Origin: Streptomyces typhae | Lineage (GTDB): Bacteria > Actinomycetota > Actinomycetes > Streptomycetales > Streptomycetaceae | Direction: 5' to 3' | Length of the DNA: 64,000 nt | Assembly: GCF_009755605.1 (NCBI RefSeq) | Contig: NZ_WPNZ01000015.1 | Coordinates: 124,001 to 188,000, forward strand | Part shown: positions 1 through 11,625 of the stretch, piece by piece | Layout: each line of letters opens with the position of its first letter | Numbering within the stretch: the stretch's first letter is position 1 | Translations under genes and position numbers: made by a program | The notes under the pieces: model-generated | What the model was told of the DNA's origin: nothing | The model's input: the letters and a program-made list of their open reading frames with translations, nothing else | Databases searched by the model: none

Positions 1-1849
1 CCCGGAGCGCCGCCCGCGCCTGGGCCAACTGGCGGCGTGCGGCACCGGGTTCGCCGCGCGCCAGGTCCACCCAGGCGCGCACGACGAGCAGCGTGCTCCT
101 GGACGGGGCCGACGGCGTCCAGGCGGGCAGCGGTGGCCGGCCCGCCTGCGCGGCGAACTCCCCGGCGGCGCGGAACCGCCCGCGCAACGCCTCCAGCAGC
201 GCGAGCTCGACCAGGCTGTCGCGGCGCAGGACGCCGTTCCCGGCCGCTCCCGCCGCTTTCAGGCACCCGGTGAGGGAGGTCTCCGCGGCCTTCGGCGAGC
301 CGCTGCGCAGGGAGGCACGGCCCCGGACGATCAGGGTGAGGGCCTTGATCTCCGGGCGGTCGGCCAGCGCCTCCTGCGGCAGCTGGGCGATGAGGTCGTC
401 CGCCTCGCCCGCCGCGGCCCGTGCCACCCGGACGTCGCGCCCGTGCTCCAGGGCCATGCGCACCACGGCGTGGCACAGACGGCACCGCGCGGCGCGGTCG
501 CCGGTGTCCTCCGGCAGCCGGGACATCGCGTCCGCGGCCTGCTCCAGTGCCGTCGCGCAGGCGGCGGCGTCGGGCCGGGCCGCGGCCGCGGCGGCGGCGA
601 CCAGAGCCGGCTCGGGTGCCGCGGGCGGCGGTCCCGCGGGCACGCGCGCGCACAGGGCGTCCGGCAGCCGTGCGCTGGTGAGCCCGAGTACCTGGCCGAT
701 CGCGAGCCGGTGCACGATCAGGCGGGCGGCGTAGTCCCAGTCGTCCGCGGCGAGCGCGTGGTCCACCGCCTGGGCGAGCAGGCCGTGTTCGGCCAGCCAG
801 GCCGCGGCCCTGCGGTGCAGGTCGTCCACGAGCCCGGGGCTCTCGTGGCGCAGGCTCACCCGCAGCACGGCGGCGAACATCTGGTGGCAGCGGAACCAGC
901 CCTGCCCGACGGACTGGAGGAAGGAGTTCTGGCGCACGAGCGCGGTGAAGTGCCGCCCCGCCTCGGGGCCCGCGAGCACGGCGGCGAGGTCCGCGTTCAG
1001 GGGGTCCACGATGCTCGTCGTCAGCAGGAGGTGGCGCATGTCCGGGGGCTGGACGTCGAGCACCTCCTCGACGAGGTAGGTCACGACGGACTCGTCGTCA
1101 CCGGCGAAGCGGGCCACGAACTGCGCGGGTTGGGGGTGGTGCTCCATCGACATGGCGGCGAGCCGCAGCCCGGCGGCCCAGCCGTCCGTGCGCTGTCTGA
1201 GGGTGCTCAGCACGGACTTGGGCACCTCGACGCCGTGCTGGGCGAGTAGCGCGCCCGTCTCGCCGTCGTCGAACGCGAGGTCGGCGGTGCGCAGTTCCGT
1301 GAGGTCGCCGACGAGCCGGTGGCGGTGCAGGTGCAGTGGCGGATCCCGGCGGGCGAGGACCAGGAGCCGCAGCGCCTCCGGTGTGTGCCGCAACAGCCCG
1401 GCCACGCCCTCGGCGATGGGGGAGTCGGGCTCCGCCTTGAAGTCGTCGAGGACCAGCACGACCGGTTCCCGGCGCGCGGTCAGCAGGGCCGCGAGATCGG
1501 CCACCAGGAGCGGCCCCGCGGCCACGGTGTCCGGCCACGGCAGGTCCACGCCCGACTCGCGCAGCGCGCCGAGCACCCGCGGCCAGAAGACCGCGGGCTC
1601 CTCCTCGCGTCCGTCGCACGTCACCCAGGCCACCGGGCCCGGGGCACGGCCGGTGTGCGCCCACTCCACCGCGAGTGCCGACTTCCCCGCGCCCACCGGT
1701 CCCACGACGACGGTCAGGGGTTTGAGGACGCCCCGCGAGAGCCGTTCGGTGAGCCGGGGCCGCGGGACGAGCCACTTCGGCAGCGGGGGCATGGTCACCC
1801 GCGATGCCGGGACGGAGCCGGCGTGCCGACCGCACGCACACCCGGCCAT
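1..1849 (-). CDS. LuxR/MalT-type STAND ATPase regulator, 3' part cut off by the window edge
   Basis: Large signal-responsive ATPase regulator; only the first 616 codons are inside the window. A Walker A (GPVGAGKS, about residues 50-57) is followed by a Walker B (VVLVLDDF) and then a long helical sensor-like region. This is the order in MalT-type STAND regulators, which end in a LuxR HTH; that HTH would lie beyond base 1 and is not seen. The start at 1849 is preceded by GAGG at good spacing; an in-frame ATG at 1792 (MPPLPKW) is the alternative and begins closer to the usual family start. The effector and targets are unknown. Confidence 0.8.
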   Translation of the reverse strand, partial: MAGCACGRHAGSVPASRVTMPPLPKWLVPRPRLTERLSRGVLKPLTVVVGPVGAGKSALAVEWAHTGRAPGPVAWVTCDGREEEPAVFWPRVLGALRESGVDLPWPDTVAAGPLLVADLAALLTARREPVVLVLDDFKAEPDSPIAEGVAGLLRHTPEALRLLVLARRDPPLHLHRHRLVGDLTELRTADLAFDDGETGALLAQHGVEVPKSVLSTLRQRTDGWAAGLRLAAMSMEHHPQPAQFVARFAGDDESVVTYLVEEVLDVQPPDMRHLLLTTSIVDPLNADLAAVLAGPEAGRHFTALVRQNSFLQSVGQGWFRCHQMFAAVLRVSLRHESPGLVDDLHRRAAAWLAEHGLLAQAVDHALAADDWDYAARLIVHRLAIGQVLGLTSARLPDALCARVPAGPPPAAPEPALVAAAAAAARPDAAACATALEQAADAMSRLPEDTGDRAARCRLCHAVVRMALEHGRDVRVARAAAGEADDLIAQLPQEALADRPEIKALTLIVRGRASLRSGSPKAAETSLTGCLKAAGAAGNGVLRRDSLVELALLEALRGRFRAAGEFAAQAGRPPLPAWTPSAPSRSTLLVVRAWVDLARGEPGAARRQLAQARAALR

Positions 1850-1860
1850 GACGCCACCTC

Positions 1861-1916
1861 GCTCTCGAAGGAGGACTCGTGGAAGAGGACTCGTGACGGA
1901 GTGCTCTCGAAGGAGG
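1861..1916. repeat. 14-bp direct repeat upstream of the LuxR/MalT-type gene
   Basis: The sequence GCTCTCGAAGGAGG occurs at 1861-1874 and again at 1903-1916, with ACTCGTG-type repeats between. It lies just 5' of the regulator gene. Use as a regulator-binding site is possible but is inference only. Confidence 0.4.
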
Positions 1917-1954
1917 GCGGTTGAGGCACAGCCAAGTGTGGTGCAGACGGGCAG

Positions 1955-1979
1955 GACGGCATCCACCGTGGATGCCGTC
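1955..1979. terminator. Perfect inverted repeat, probable terminator after the DUF1269 gene
   Basis: Two 12-base arms (GACGGCATCCAC and its complement) flank a single base, so a 10-bp stem with a 5-base loop can form. It lies 80 bases past the stop of the leftward DUF1269 gene and about 105 bases before the next leftward start. No T-tract follows, as is usual in Streptomyces. It could also be an operator for the regulator gene. Confidence 0.5.
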
Positions 1980-2058
1980 TCACCCGGGTGAAGTTCCGGA
2001 CCCGGGGAAACGTGCACGCGCCAACGTCCGCCGGGCCCGGGTCCGGCACCGGCGGCTC

Positions 2059-2538
2059 CTACCGGAGGGCCGCCACGAGCTCCTCCTCCCGGTCCCTGGT
2101 CAGCGAGGTGCGCAGGACGGCGGGGCCGAAGGGGCGCAGGGCCTCGCGTACACGGTCGGGCGTAGAGCGGCGTACGAGGGCGAACACCGCCGCGCGGCCG
2201 GGTTCGAGGGTGCCCGCCACCTCTTTGATGAAGGCGTCGTTCATGCCGATGTCGGTGAGCTTGCCCGCGACCGCGCCGGTGGCGGCACCGACCGCCGCAC
2301 CGAAGACGGGCATCAGGAACAGCAGACCGAACAGCGTGCCCCACAGCGCGCCGCCTGCCGCTCCCGCTCCGGTGGTGCTGTAGCTCTGCCGCACATGGAT
2401 CTTGCCGTCCAGGGTGCGCCAGGCGAGCGCCGCGTCCTCCAGGTCGAGCAGTTCCTGGCGCGACAGTTCCTTGCCGAGCCGCAGCACGGCCTCGGCCTTC
2501 TCCTTGTCCGTGAATCCGAGCACGACGAGTTCGGCCAT
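2059..2538 (-). CDS. DUF1269-family membrane-associated protein
   Basis: Protein of 159 residues. It opens with an alpha/beta segment (MAELVVLGFTDKEKAEAVL) and has a central glycine/alanine-rich hydrophobic hairpin (GAGAAGGALWGTLFGLLFLMPVFGAAVG) like glycine-zipper segments of DUF1269 proteins. The biochemical role of this family is not established. AGGAGG sits two bases from an ATG at 2541 but five from the ATG at 2538, so 2538 was chosen. The start overlaps the stop of the upstream gene (TGATG), so the two are translationally coupled. Confidence 0.75.
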   Translation of the reverse strand: MAELVVLGFTDKEKAEAVLRLGKELSRQELLDLEDAALAWRTLDGKIHVRQSYSTTGAGAAGGALWGTLFGLLFLMPVFGAAVGAATGAVAGKLTDIGMNDAFIKEVAGTLEPGRAAVFALVRRSTPDRVREALRPFGPAVLRTSLTRDREEELVAALR

Positions 2539-3089
2539 CATGACCTCCTGGAGTCGCGGGCCTTCCGGTTCGGTGCGGTGGGCGGCGCGGGGGGTTCGCC
2601 GAGCCGCAGGGCCGCGGCGGCGAGTTCCACGGCGACCGGTTCGAGAGCCTCCTCGGTGAGGAACCCCTCGGCGACGGGCACCCCGCCCGCCTCGCGAATG
2701 GCGGCCCTCAAATAGGTCGCCCATACGTGTTCGAGCAGGATGTACGCCGCCGACGTGCCCGGCTCCTGCCGCTCGGCGATCTCCCTGATCTCACCGAGGG
2801 TGAGGCCGAAGGCGTTCTCCCCGGCGAGCGAGGGGGAGATGCTCTCCGCTCCCGAAAGCAGCTCGCGGGGGATGCCGAGCAGCGCCGCCACGGTGTCGCC
2901 CATGTCCTCGGCCTGGTAGTCGAGGGTGAACAGGTTCCCGTCGGACTCCTTCGTCACGAAGAGCATGTCGAGGACACGGATCTGCCCGTTCCCCTCCAGG
3001 ATCTCCAGTTCCTCGACGATGCGCCCCTCGAACTTCGAGTCGGGGCCGAACTCGACGGCCAGCAGCTGGACAGGTCCGATGCTGCCCAT
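2538..3089 (-). CDS. DUF6325-like protein, coupled to the DUF1269 gene
   Basis: Protein of 183 residues opening MGSIGPVQLLAVEFGPDSKF, the form seen in actinobacterial DUF6325 proteins, which resemble the N-terminal fold of DUF1269. No membrane segment, signal peptide or catalytic motif is evident; the C-terminus is alanine-rich and helical. The SD GGGAG lies five bases before the ATG. It overlaps the downstream DUF1269 gene by one base, so the two products probably act together. Function unknown; family name is from memory of the N-terminal motif. Confidence 0.65.
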   Translation of the reverse strand: MGSIGPVQLLAVEFGPDSKFEGRIVEELEILEGNGQIRVLDMLFVTKESDGNLFTLDYQAEDMGDTVAALLGIPRELLSGAESISPSLAGENAFGLTLGEIREIAERQEPGTSAAYILLEHVWATYLRAAIREAGGVPVAEGFLTEEALEPVAVELAAAALRLGEPPAPPTAPNRKARDSRRS

Positions 3090-3211
3090 GGTGTCTCCCT
3101 TCGTCGGAACAGCTCCATTTCCCCGCGGCACGGGCCGCCCGGCGTCACCCGCCGCAGGTGAGGGACGCCGGGCGGAACCTCCCGCACGGTGGCCGCGGAG
3201 GTGTGACGCCC

Positions 3212-4663
3212 ATGGCCCACGAGGAAACGCCGGGCGACGGCCCGCACGGACCGGACACCGCGGACCGGGCGGAGTTGGCGCGACTGCGGGCGGAGGTCGC
3301 ACGGCTGCGGGAGCGCGCCGGCACCGCACGGCAGCGCAAGGCCCGGACCCACGCGCTGCGCCGCGCCCTCGCCGCCCTGCTGATCGCCCTGGTGGCCCTG
3401 TGCGCGGTCACCTCGGTCGTCGGCGTGTGGGGGGCGCGGACCACGCTCGACACGGACCGGTGGGTCGCCACGGTGGGGCCCCTGCCCGCGGACCAGGACG
3501 TGAACGCGGCCCTCGCCGCCTATGTGACCCGGGAGGTCTTCGACCGGGTCGACGTCGAGCAGCGCGTCCGCGAGGCGCTGCCCGAACGGGCTTCGTTCCT
3601 CGCGGCCCCGGTGTCCAAGGCCGCCCGCGACCACCTGCGGGACATGATCTCCGCGCTGCTCGGCTCCGACCGGTTCGAGGACCTGTGGCGGGCCACGAAC
3701 CGGCTCGCCCACGAACGTGCCGTCGCGCTCCTGGAGAACCGCAGGCAGGACGTGCGGGTCAAGGGCGACACCGTCACCCTCGACCTCCTGCCCTTGATCA
3801 ACAACACCCTCACCGCCCTGGAGCAGCGCCTCCCCACGCTGTTCGACAAGAAGCTCGACCTGCCCACGCTGTCCTCCGGCGAGATACCGCCCGGCCTGCA
3901 CGACCGGATCGAGCAGGCACTCGGCGTGTCCCTGCCGGACGACTTCGGGCAGATCAGGCTCTACAACCGGCACGAGCTCGGGCAGTTGCAGGAGATGGTG
4001 CTCCTGTTCAAGCGAGCGGTGGTGGGCCTGGTCATCGGCGTGCCGCTGCTCCTCGGGGTCGCGCTGTGGATCTCGCCGAACCGCCGCCGCACCCTGCTCC
4101 AGCTCGGCCTCTGGCTGGTCGTCACCGTCACGGTCCTCACCAGTGTGCTGCGGGGGGTGCGCGAGCAGATCCTCGGCCAGGTGATGCCGGGGGTCTACCG
4201 CGAGGGCGTGCGGGCCGCGCTGTGGACGGTCTTCACGACCCTGCGCGAGCGGGGCGACCAACTCCTCTGGCTCGGCGCCGCAGTCGCGGCCGTGGCCTAC
4301 CTCGTCGGCCCCGGCCGGCTCCCCGTGGCCGTGCGGGCCCACACGGTCCGAGGGGCCCGTGCCGCCGGCGGTCTCGCGAGCCGCGCGGGCCGGCGCCTCT
4401 CCACCGGCGCCGGGCCCCTGCCCTGGGTCCGCGCCCACGCCGACACGCTCCGCACGGCGGGCGTCGTCGTCGCGGCCCTGGTCGCGCTGCTGCTCTCCTC
4501 GTGGGCCGGGTTCCTCGCTGTGGCCGTGGTCCTCACCGCGTACGAGGTCGCCGTCACGCTCCTCGCCCGCGGCGGCTCACCCCCGGCAGGTGAGGCACGG
4601 CCCGGGGACGGCTCCGAGACTGGCGCTCCTCCGGTGGGCCCGCAGCACGGAGGCACGGCATGA
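3212..4663 (+). CDS. Integral membrane protein of unknown function
   Basis: Protein of 483 residues. The N-terminus has a short charged coiled coil (AELARLRAEVARLRERAGT), then one strong membrane segment (about residues 50-73), an extracytoplasmic-looking region of about 200 residues with LPERASFLAAPVSKAARDHL-type helices, and a C-terminal block of four to five membrane segments. No catalytic motif is visible. ATG 3212 has GGAGG ten bases upstream; an in-frame GTG at 3158 lacks an SD. Transcribed away from the DUF6325/DUF1269 pair. A tandem-repeat spacer and a glycosidase operon follow. Confidence 0.7.
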   Translation: MAHEETPGDGPHGPDTADRAELARLRAEVARLRERAGTARQRKARTHALRRALAALLIALVALCAVTSVVGVWGARTTLDTDRWVATVGPLPADQDVNAALAAYVTREVFDRVDVEQRVREALPERASFLAAPVSKAARDHLRDMISALLGSDRFEDLWRATNRLAHERAVALLENRRQDVRVKGDTVTLDLLPLINNTLTALEQRLPTLFDKKLDLPTLSSGEIPPGLHDRIEQALGVSLPDDFGQIRLYNRHELGQLQEMVLLFKRAVVGLVIGVPLLLGVALWISPNRRRTLLQLGLWLVVTVTVLTSVLRGVREQILGQVMPGVYREGVRAALWTVFTTLRERGDQLLWLGAAVAAVAYLVGPGRLPVAVRAHTVRGARAAGGLASRAGRRLSTGAGPLPWVRAHADTLRTAGVVVAALVALLLSSWAGFLAVAVVLTAYEVAVTLLARGGSPPAGEARPGDGSETGAPPVGPQHGGTA

Positions 4664-4754
4664 GCAGGCCATGAGGTCGTGAGCAGGGCATGAGCAGGCC
4701 ATGAGGCCATGAGCAGGCCGTGAGGTCATGAGCAAGTCATGAGCAGGCAGGGAG
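4660..4754. repeat. Tandem ATGAGCAGGC-type repeats in an operon spacer
   Basis: The motif ATGAGCAGGC recurs at 4660, 4690, 4709 and 4739, with one-base variants such as ATGAGCAAGT at 4728, interleaved with ATGAGGTC. The first copy covers the stop of the membrane-protein gene, and the next gene starts ATGAGCAG at 4762. The spacer therefore looks like repeated copies of the junction itself, which suggests slippage duplication. Confidence 0.85.
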
Positions 4755-4761
4755 ACACCGC

Positions 4762-7455
<2,694 letters not shown>

Positions 7456-7457
7456 AC

Positions 7458-7528
7458 CGCCCGACGAGCCGTCCCACGAGCCGCCCGACGAACCGCCACA
7501 CGAGCCGCCCGACGAGCCGTCCACGAGC
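7458..7528. repeat. 24-bp tandem repeat, three units, in the spacer between two glycosidase genes
   Basis: Units at 7458-7481, 7482-7505 and 7506-7528 share the core CGCCCGACGAGCCG. The spacer begins three bases after the GH63-like stop and ends just before the SD (AGGAG) of the next gene. Confidence 0.85.
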
Positions 7529-7539
7529 AAGGAGAGGCC

Positions 7540-9024
7540 ATGACCGCACTGCCCGCACAGCCGGTCGTCCTCGAGGTGAACACCCGCGTGTGGCTCCGCG
7601 AGGTGCGGCGCCGCACCGGCCGCCCCGTGGTCCTCGGCGACGTGCCCAAGGACGCCTGGGACGAGATCACCCCGCACGGCGTCGACGCCGTCTGGCTCAT
7701 GGGCGTCTGGGAGCGCAGCCCGGAGGGACGGGACATCGCCCTGCGCGACCCGTCGCTGCGCGCCGCCTTCACCCGGGCCGTGCCGGACATCACCGACGAG
7801 GACATCGCGGGCTCGCCGTACTGCGTCCGCCGCTACGAGGCCGACGCGAGCCTCGGCGGGCAGGAGGGACTGGCCGCGGCCCGCGCCGAACTCGACCGCC
7901 GGGGCATCGGGCTGCTCCTCGACTACGTCCCGAACCACGTGGCGCCCGACAGCCCCTGGGTGTCCGAGCACCCCGAGTACTTCGTACGGGGCACCGCCGA
8001 CGACGTCCGCCGCGAGCCGGCGGCGTTCCTCGACACGGGGGCCGCCGTCCTCGCCCGGGGCCGTGACCCGTTCTTCCCGCCGTGGCCCGACGTGGTGCAG
8101 CTCAACGCCTTCGAGCCGGAGCTGCGGGCGGCGACCGCGGACCTGCTCACCCGCATCGGCCGGGTCTGCGACGGCGTGCGCTGCGACATGGCGATGCTGC
8201 TCATGAACGACGTCTTCGCCCGGACCTGGGGACGGTACGCGGGCCCGGCACCGGCGGACGACTTCTGGCCCGGCGTCGTCTCCGCCGTCCGGGACCGCCA
8301 CCCCGGCATGCTCTTCGTCGCCGAGGCGTACTGGGACCTCGAATGGGCCCTTCAGCAGCAGGGGTTCGACTTCTGCTACGACAAGCGTCTGTACGACCGG
8401 CTCCTGCACGAGAGCCCCGAGTCCGTCCGCCTGCACCTGGCGGCGGACGAGGCGTACCAGCGCGGCCTCGTACGCTTCCTGGAGAACCACGACGAACCCC
8501 GGGCGGCGCGCACGCTCCACCCGGCCAAGGAGCGCGCGGCGGCGATCGTGATCGCCACCCTGCCGGGCGCGACGCTGTGGCACGAGGGCCAGTTCACGGC
8601 GCTCCGCACGCATCTGCCCGTCTTCCTGGACCGGCGCCCCGACGAGGAGCCGGACACCGGCCTGCGCGCCTTCCACGAAAAGCTCCTGTCACAGGTCCAC
8701 AAGAGCGGCATGCGCGGCGGACGGTGGCGCCTGCTGCACCCCGAGGGCTGGCCGGACAACCCCAGCCACCGCGACCTCCTGGCCTGGTCCTGGTCCGGCC
8801 CCGGCGGGCGGTTCCTGGTCGTCGTCAACCTCTCCGGGCACCCCGCGCAGGCCAGGATCCCGCTGCCGGAGGACGAACCGGCCACCGTCGAGGTCCGGTT
8901 GACGGACATCCTGGACGGCACCGAGTTCCGGCGCCCCGGGAGCGAGCTCACCGGTCCCGGACTCTTCGTGGACCTGGCCGCCTGGGCGGCGCACGTCCTG
9001 GCCCTGGAGCCCGCCCGTGACTGA
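7540..9024 (+). CDS. GH13 alpha-amylase-family glycosidase
   Basis: Protein of 494 residues without signal peptide. All four conserved GH13 regions can be read: DYVPNHVA (region I), GVRCDMAM with the nucleophile Asp (II), FVAEAYW with the acid/base Glu (III) and RFLENHDEP (IV). A C-terminal beta domain follows. It lacks the family signatures needed to separate amylase, trehalose synthase-like and sucrose phosphorylase-like members, so specificity is open. It lies between the GH63-like gene and an MFS gene whose GTG overlaps its stop by eight bases, so the three form one operon. Confidence 0.85.
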   Translation: MTALPAQPVVLEVNTRVWLREVRRRTGRPVVLGDVPKDAWDEITPHGVDAVWLMGVWERSPEGRDIALRDPSLRAAFTRAVPDITDEDIAGSPYCVRRYEADASLGGQEGLAAARAELDRRGIGLLLDYVPNHVAPDSPWVSEHPEYFVRGTADDVRREPAAFLDTGAAVLARGRDPFFPPWPDVVQLNAFEPELRAATADLLTRIGRVCDGVRCDMAMLLMNDVFARTWGRYAGPAPADDFWPGVVSAVRDRHPGMLFVAEAYWDLEWALQQQGFDFCYDKRLYDRLLHESPESVRLHLAADEAYQRGLVRFLENHDEPRAARTLHPAKERAAAIVIATLPGATLWHEGQFTALRTHLPVFLDRRPDEEPDTGLRAFHEKLLSQVHKSGMRGGRWRLLHPEGWPDNPSHRDLLAWSWSGPGGRFLVVVNLSGHPAQARIPLPEDEPATVEVRLTDILDGTEFRRPGSELTGPGLFVDLAAWAAHVLALEPARD

Positions 9025-10516
9025 GCACGCGGAGGGGGGTCCGGAACGGGCGCGCGGCCCAGGAAGGGCGCGGGGCCCGGGAAAGGCGGGGGCTCCGGGC
9101 GGGACGGAGGAGGCCCCGGGAAGGGGCGGTACGCGGCTCCTGGCACCGCTCGCCCTCGCGCAGTTCATCTGCAGCTTCGCCGGGTCCAACATGAACGTGA
9201 TGATCAATGACATCAGCCACGACCTGGACACCACCGTGCAGGGCGTGCAGATCACGATCACCGTATTCCTGCTGGTCATGGCCGCACTCATGATTCCCGG
9301 CGGCAAGCTCACCGACCGCTACGGCCGTAAACGCTGCTTCCTCGTGGGCCTCGCGGTGTACGGCACCGGCGCGCTCCTGAGCGCGGCGGCGCCCGGACTC
9401 GGCGTGCTGATCCTCGGCAACTCCGTCCTCGAAGGCATCGGAACAGCCCTGCTGATACCCCCGGTCTACATCCTCACCACGCTCCTCTTCACCGACCTGA
9501 CCTCCCGCGCCCGCGCGTTCGGCGTCATCATGGCCGCCGGCGGCATCGGCGCGGCGGCGGGGCCGCTGATCGGCGGACTGATCACCACGGCGATCAGCTG
9601 GCGTGCCGCGTTCGTCTTCCAGGCACTGGTGATCGCGCTGATCATCGTGCTGAGCCGCACCATCGCCGACCCGGTGCCGCCCGAGCCCACCCGCCCCTTC
9701 GACATCCGCGGCGCCGTCCTGTCCGCGGGCGGCCTCGTCCTGATCGTCATGGGCATCCTCGCCGCCGACGACAACATATGGCTGACGCTCGCCCTGCTGG
9801 GCGCGGGCTGCCTCGTCCTTGTCTGGTTCACGCATGTGATCCGCAGTGAGGAGCGCGCCGGCGGGGAGCCCCTGCTGTCCACGAGCCTCTTCCACAACCG
9901 CGCCTCCAACCTCGGCCTCATCACCCAGAACATCCAATGGCTGCTGCTCATGGGCACCTCGTTCACGGTCGCCACCTACCTTCAGGTCGTACGCGACCGC
10001 GACGCCATCGAGACGGGCGTCATCTTCACCGCCGCGACGCTCGGGCTGCTCGCCGCCTCGCTCACCGCGGAACGGCTCGCCGCGCGCCGCGCGCAACGGA
10101 CCCTGATCATCGCCGGGTTCGCGCTCACCGGCGCCGGCATCGGCGTCCTGATCGCCATGGTCGGCGGCTCGTCCAGCAACTGGGCGTTCGCCCCCGGCCT
10201 GCTGCTCATCGGCCTCGGCCTCGGCGTGATGCTCACCCCGTCGGTCAACGTGGTCCAGTCCGCCTTCCCCGAGAGCCGGCAGGGTGAGATCTCCGGCCTG
10301 TCCCGGAGCGTCTCCAACCTCGGCTCCTCCTTCGGCACCGCCATCGCCGGCACGATCCTCGTCGCCGGCCTCAGCGACCACGCCTATCTCGTCGCCATGG
10401 GCACCCTCGCGTTCGCCGCCCTCGCCGGCCTCGGCACGGCCCTGCGCATGCCCCGCACCGCCGCCACCCCGGCCGCGAGCGGTCCTTCCGCCACCGGACT
10501 CCGGCCGGGGACCTGA
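9017..10516 (+). CDS. MFS transporter, DHA2-like
   Basis: Protein of 499 residues with a glycine/arginine/proline-rich cytoplasmic N-terminal tail of about 40 residues, then 12-14 membrane segments. The loop between segments 2 and 3 has the MFS motif (GGKLTDRYGRKR), and there is a glycine-rich motif-C-like segment (GVIMAAGGIGAAAGPLIGG). This fits the drug:H+ or sugar exporter type. GTG 9017 overlaps the GH13 stop by eight bases, with GGAG seven bases upstream. Operon position suggests transport of the sugar handled by the two hydrolases, but that is inference. Confidence 0.8.
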   Translation: MTEHAEGGPERARGPGRARGPGKAGAPGGTEEAPGRGGTRLLAPLALAQFICSFAGSNMNVMINDISHDLDTTVQGVQITITVFLLVMAALMIPGGKLTDRYGRKRCFLVGLAVYGTGALLSAAAPGLGVLILGNSVLEGIGTALLIPPVYILTTLLFTDLTSRARAFGVIMAAGGIGAAAGPLIGGLITTAISWRAAFVFQALVIALIIVLSRTIADPVPPEPTRPFDIRGAVLSAGGLVLIVMGILAADDNIWLTLALLGAGCLVLVWFTHVIRSEERAGGEPLLSTSLFHNRASNLGLITQNIQWLLLMGTSFTVATYLQVVRDRDAIETGVIFTAATLGLLAASLTAERLAARRAQRTLIIAGFALTGAGIGVLIAMVGGSSSNWAFAPGLLLIGLGLGVMLTPSVNVVQSAFPESRQGEISGLSRSVSNLGSSFGTAIAGTILVAGLSDHAYLVAMGTLAFAALAGLGTALRMPRTAATPAASGPSATGLRPGT

Positions 10517-10987
10517 TCAGGGCCTGCCCCGGCGGGCCGCGTCGTGGACCACCACGCTGGCGACCACGAGATCCTGAGCCGACGCCCGCCGTCGGCTCCA
10601 GGGAACCCACAGCAGCCCCAGCGGAAACATCAGACACAGCACCGCGCGCAGCAGGGCGCGGCCGGGTCCCAGCGGCCGCCCGGACCGGCCAGTGACGCGG
10701 AGCCCGAGCACCTGGTCCCCGACCGTCCGCCCCACCAGGCCCCAGCCTGCGGTGAGATACAGGACGGCGATCAGCGACCCGGCCACGGCGGTGAGCCAGC
10801 CGGGCGGGTCGGGGATCTCGAAGGGCGGACCGGCCACCAGCAGGCGGGCCGCCCCGCCGCCGAGTTCGGCGGCGAGCCCGATCCCGGCCACGACGAGGGC
10901 GTCGACGAGGCGGGCGAACGCCCGCGACACCAGCCCGGCGGGGCCGCCCCGCGCGGGCGGCGGCCCGGGTACGTGCCCCGCCGTCAC
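10517..10987 (-). CDS. RDD-family membrane protein
   Basis: Protein of 156 residues beginning with a proline-rich tail, then the RDD signature (SRAFARLVDALVVAGIG) and two further hydrophobic segments, with VGRTVGDQVLGLRVTG and a C-terminal SAQDLVV motif typical of the family. RDD proteins are small integral membrane proteins, some linked to ion or compatible-solute exchange. The GTG at 10987 overlaps the stop of the upstream repeat-protein gene by four bases (GTGA). The 3' end abuts the convergent MFS gene with no spacer. Confidence 0.8.
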   Translation of the reverse strand: MTAGHVPGPPPARGGPAGLVSRAFARLVDALVVAGIGLAAELGGGAARLLVAGPPFEIPDPPGWLTAVAGSLIAVLYLTAGWGLVGRTVGDQVLGLRVTGRSGRPLGPGRALLRAVLCLMFPLGLLWVPWSRRRASAQDLVVASVVVHDAARRGRP

Positions 10988-11610
10988 GGCGGGTTCCCGG
11001 GCAGGGGCCCGGCGCCGTCCTCCCCGTCGGCGCGCACCGTGCCGCTCCTGCGGAGCAGCCGGTCGGCGACGTGGTTCACCATCCGGTCGGCCCGCATGCT
11101 CCGTTCACGGAAGGCGTCGAGGGTCTCCTTCGTCATGCTGCCGCCGGTGTCCCGGACGATCCGGCCGAGGTCGATCCGGGTCAGGACCTCCAGGGTCAGC
11201 GGGACGAGATCGACGCGGGCGACCACGGCGTGCACGTCGACGCGGTCGGCCACCCGGTCGACGTCGACGCGGTCGGCCACCCGGTCCACGTCCACGCGCT
11301 CGGCGACGCGGTCGACGTCGACACGGTCCGCGACGCGGTCGACGTCGACACGGTCGGCCACCCGGTCCACGTCCACGCGGTCCGCGATGCCGTCGATGTC
11401 GACGCGGTCCACGATGCGGTTGACGTCGACGCGGTCGGCGACGCGGTCGATGTCCACGCGCAGCACCACGGCGTCGAGGTCGATGCGGTCCACCACGGCG
11501 GAGATCAGCTCGCGGAGCAGCGCGTCGGCGCCCGTGCGCAGGACCCGCAGCGTGAGACGCGGCAGGAACAGCGCCACGGCGACGGGACGCGGATTCCGGT
11601 AGGCGGCCAC
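10984..11610 (-). CDS. Protein built of 9-residue VDVDRVADR repeats
   Basis: Product of about 208 residues. Residues 43-141 hold 11 consecutive 9-residue units of consensus V-D-V/I-D-R-V-A-D-R, followed by a conserved-looking tail (LEVLTRIDLGRIVRDTGGSMTKETLDAFRER). Similar aspartate/valine repeat proteins occur in other actinobacteria without known function. GTG 11610 is the first start below a strong hairpin at 11626-11680. No good SD precedes it, so translation may be leaderless, or the true start may differ. The stop overlaps the RDD gene start by four bases, so the two are coupled and the protein may be membrane-linked. Confidence 0.6.
   Translation of the reverse strand: MAAYRNPRPVAVALFLPRLTLRVLRTGADALLRELISAVVDRIDLDAVVLRVDIDRVADRVDVNRIVDRVDIDGIADRVDVDRVADRVDVDRVADRVDVDRVAERVDVDRVADRVDVDRVADRVDVHAVVARVDLVPLTLEVLTRIDLGRIVRDTGGSMTKETLDAFRERSMRADRMVNHVADRLLRRSGTVRADGEDGAGPLPGNPP
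11188..11484 (-). repeat. 27-bp coding tandem repeat (11 units)
   Basis: DNA counterpart of the 9-residue repeat. Central units are nearly identical at the nucleotide level (GTCGACGTCGACCGCGT-type), while terminal units are more diverged. This gradient suggests central expansion by unequal exchange or slippage. Confidence 0.85.
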
Positions 11611-11625
11611 CCGGACATCGCAGCG

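Noticed and set aside
2954..4438. Long minus-strand frame opposite the membrane-protein gene
   Set aside because: Gln/Glu/Arg-rich antisense composition and no SD; the plus-strand gene has membrane segments and a start site.
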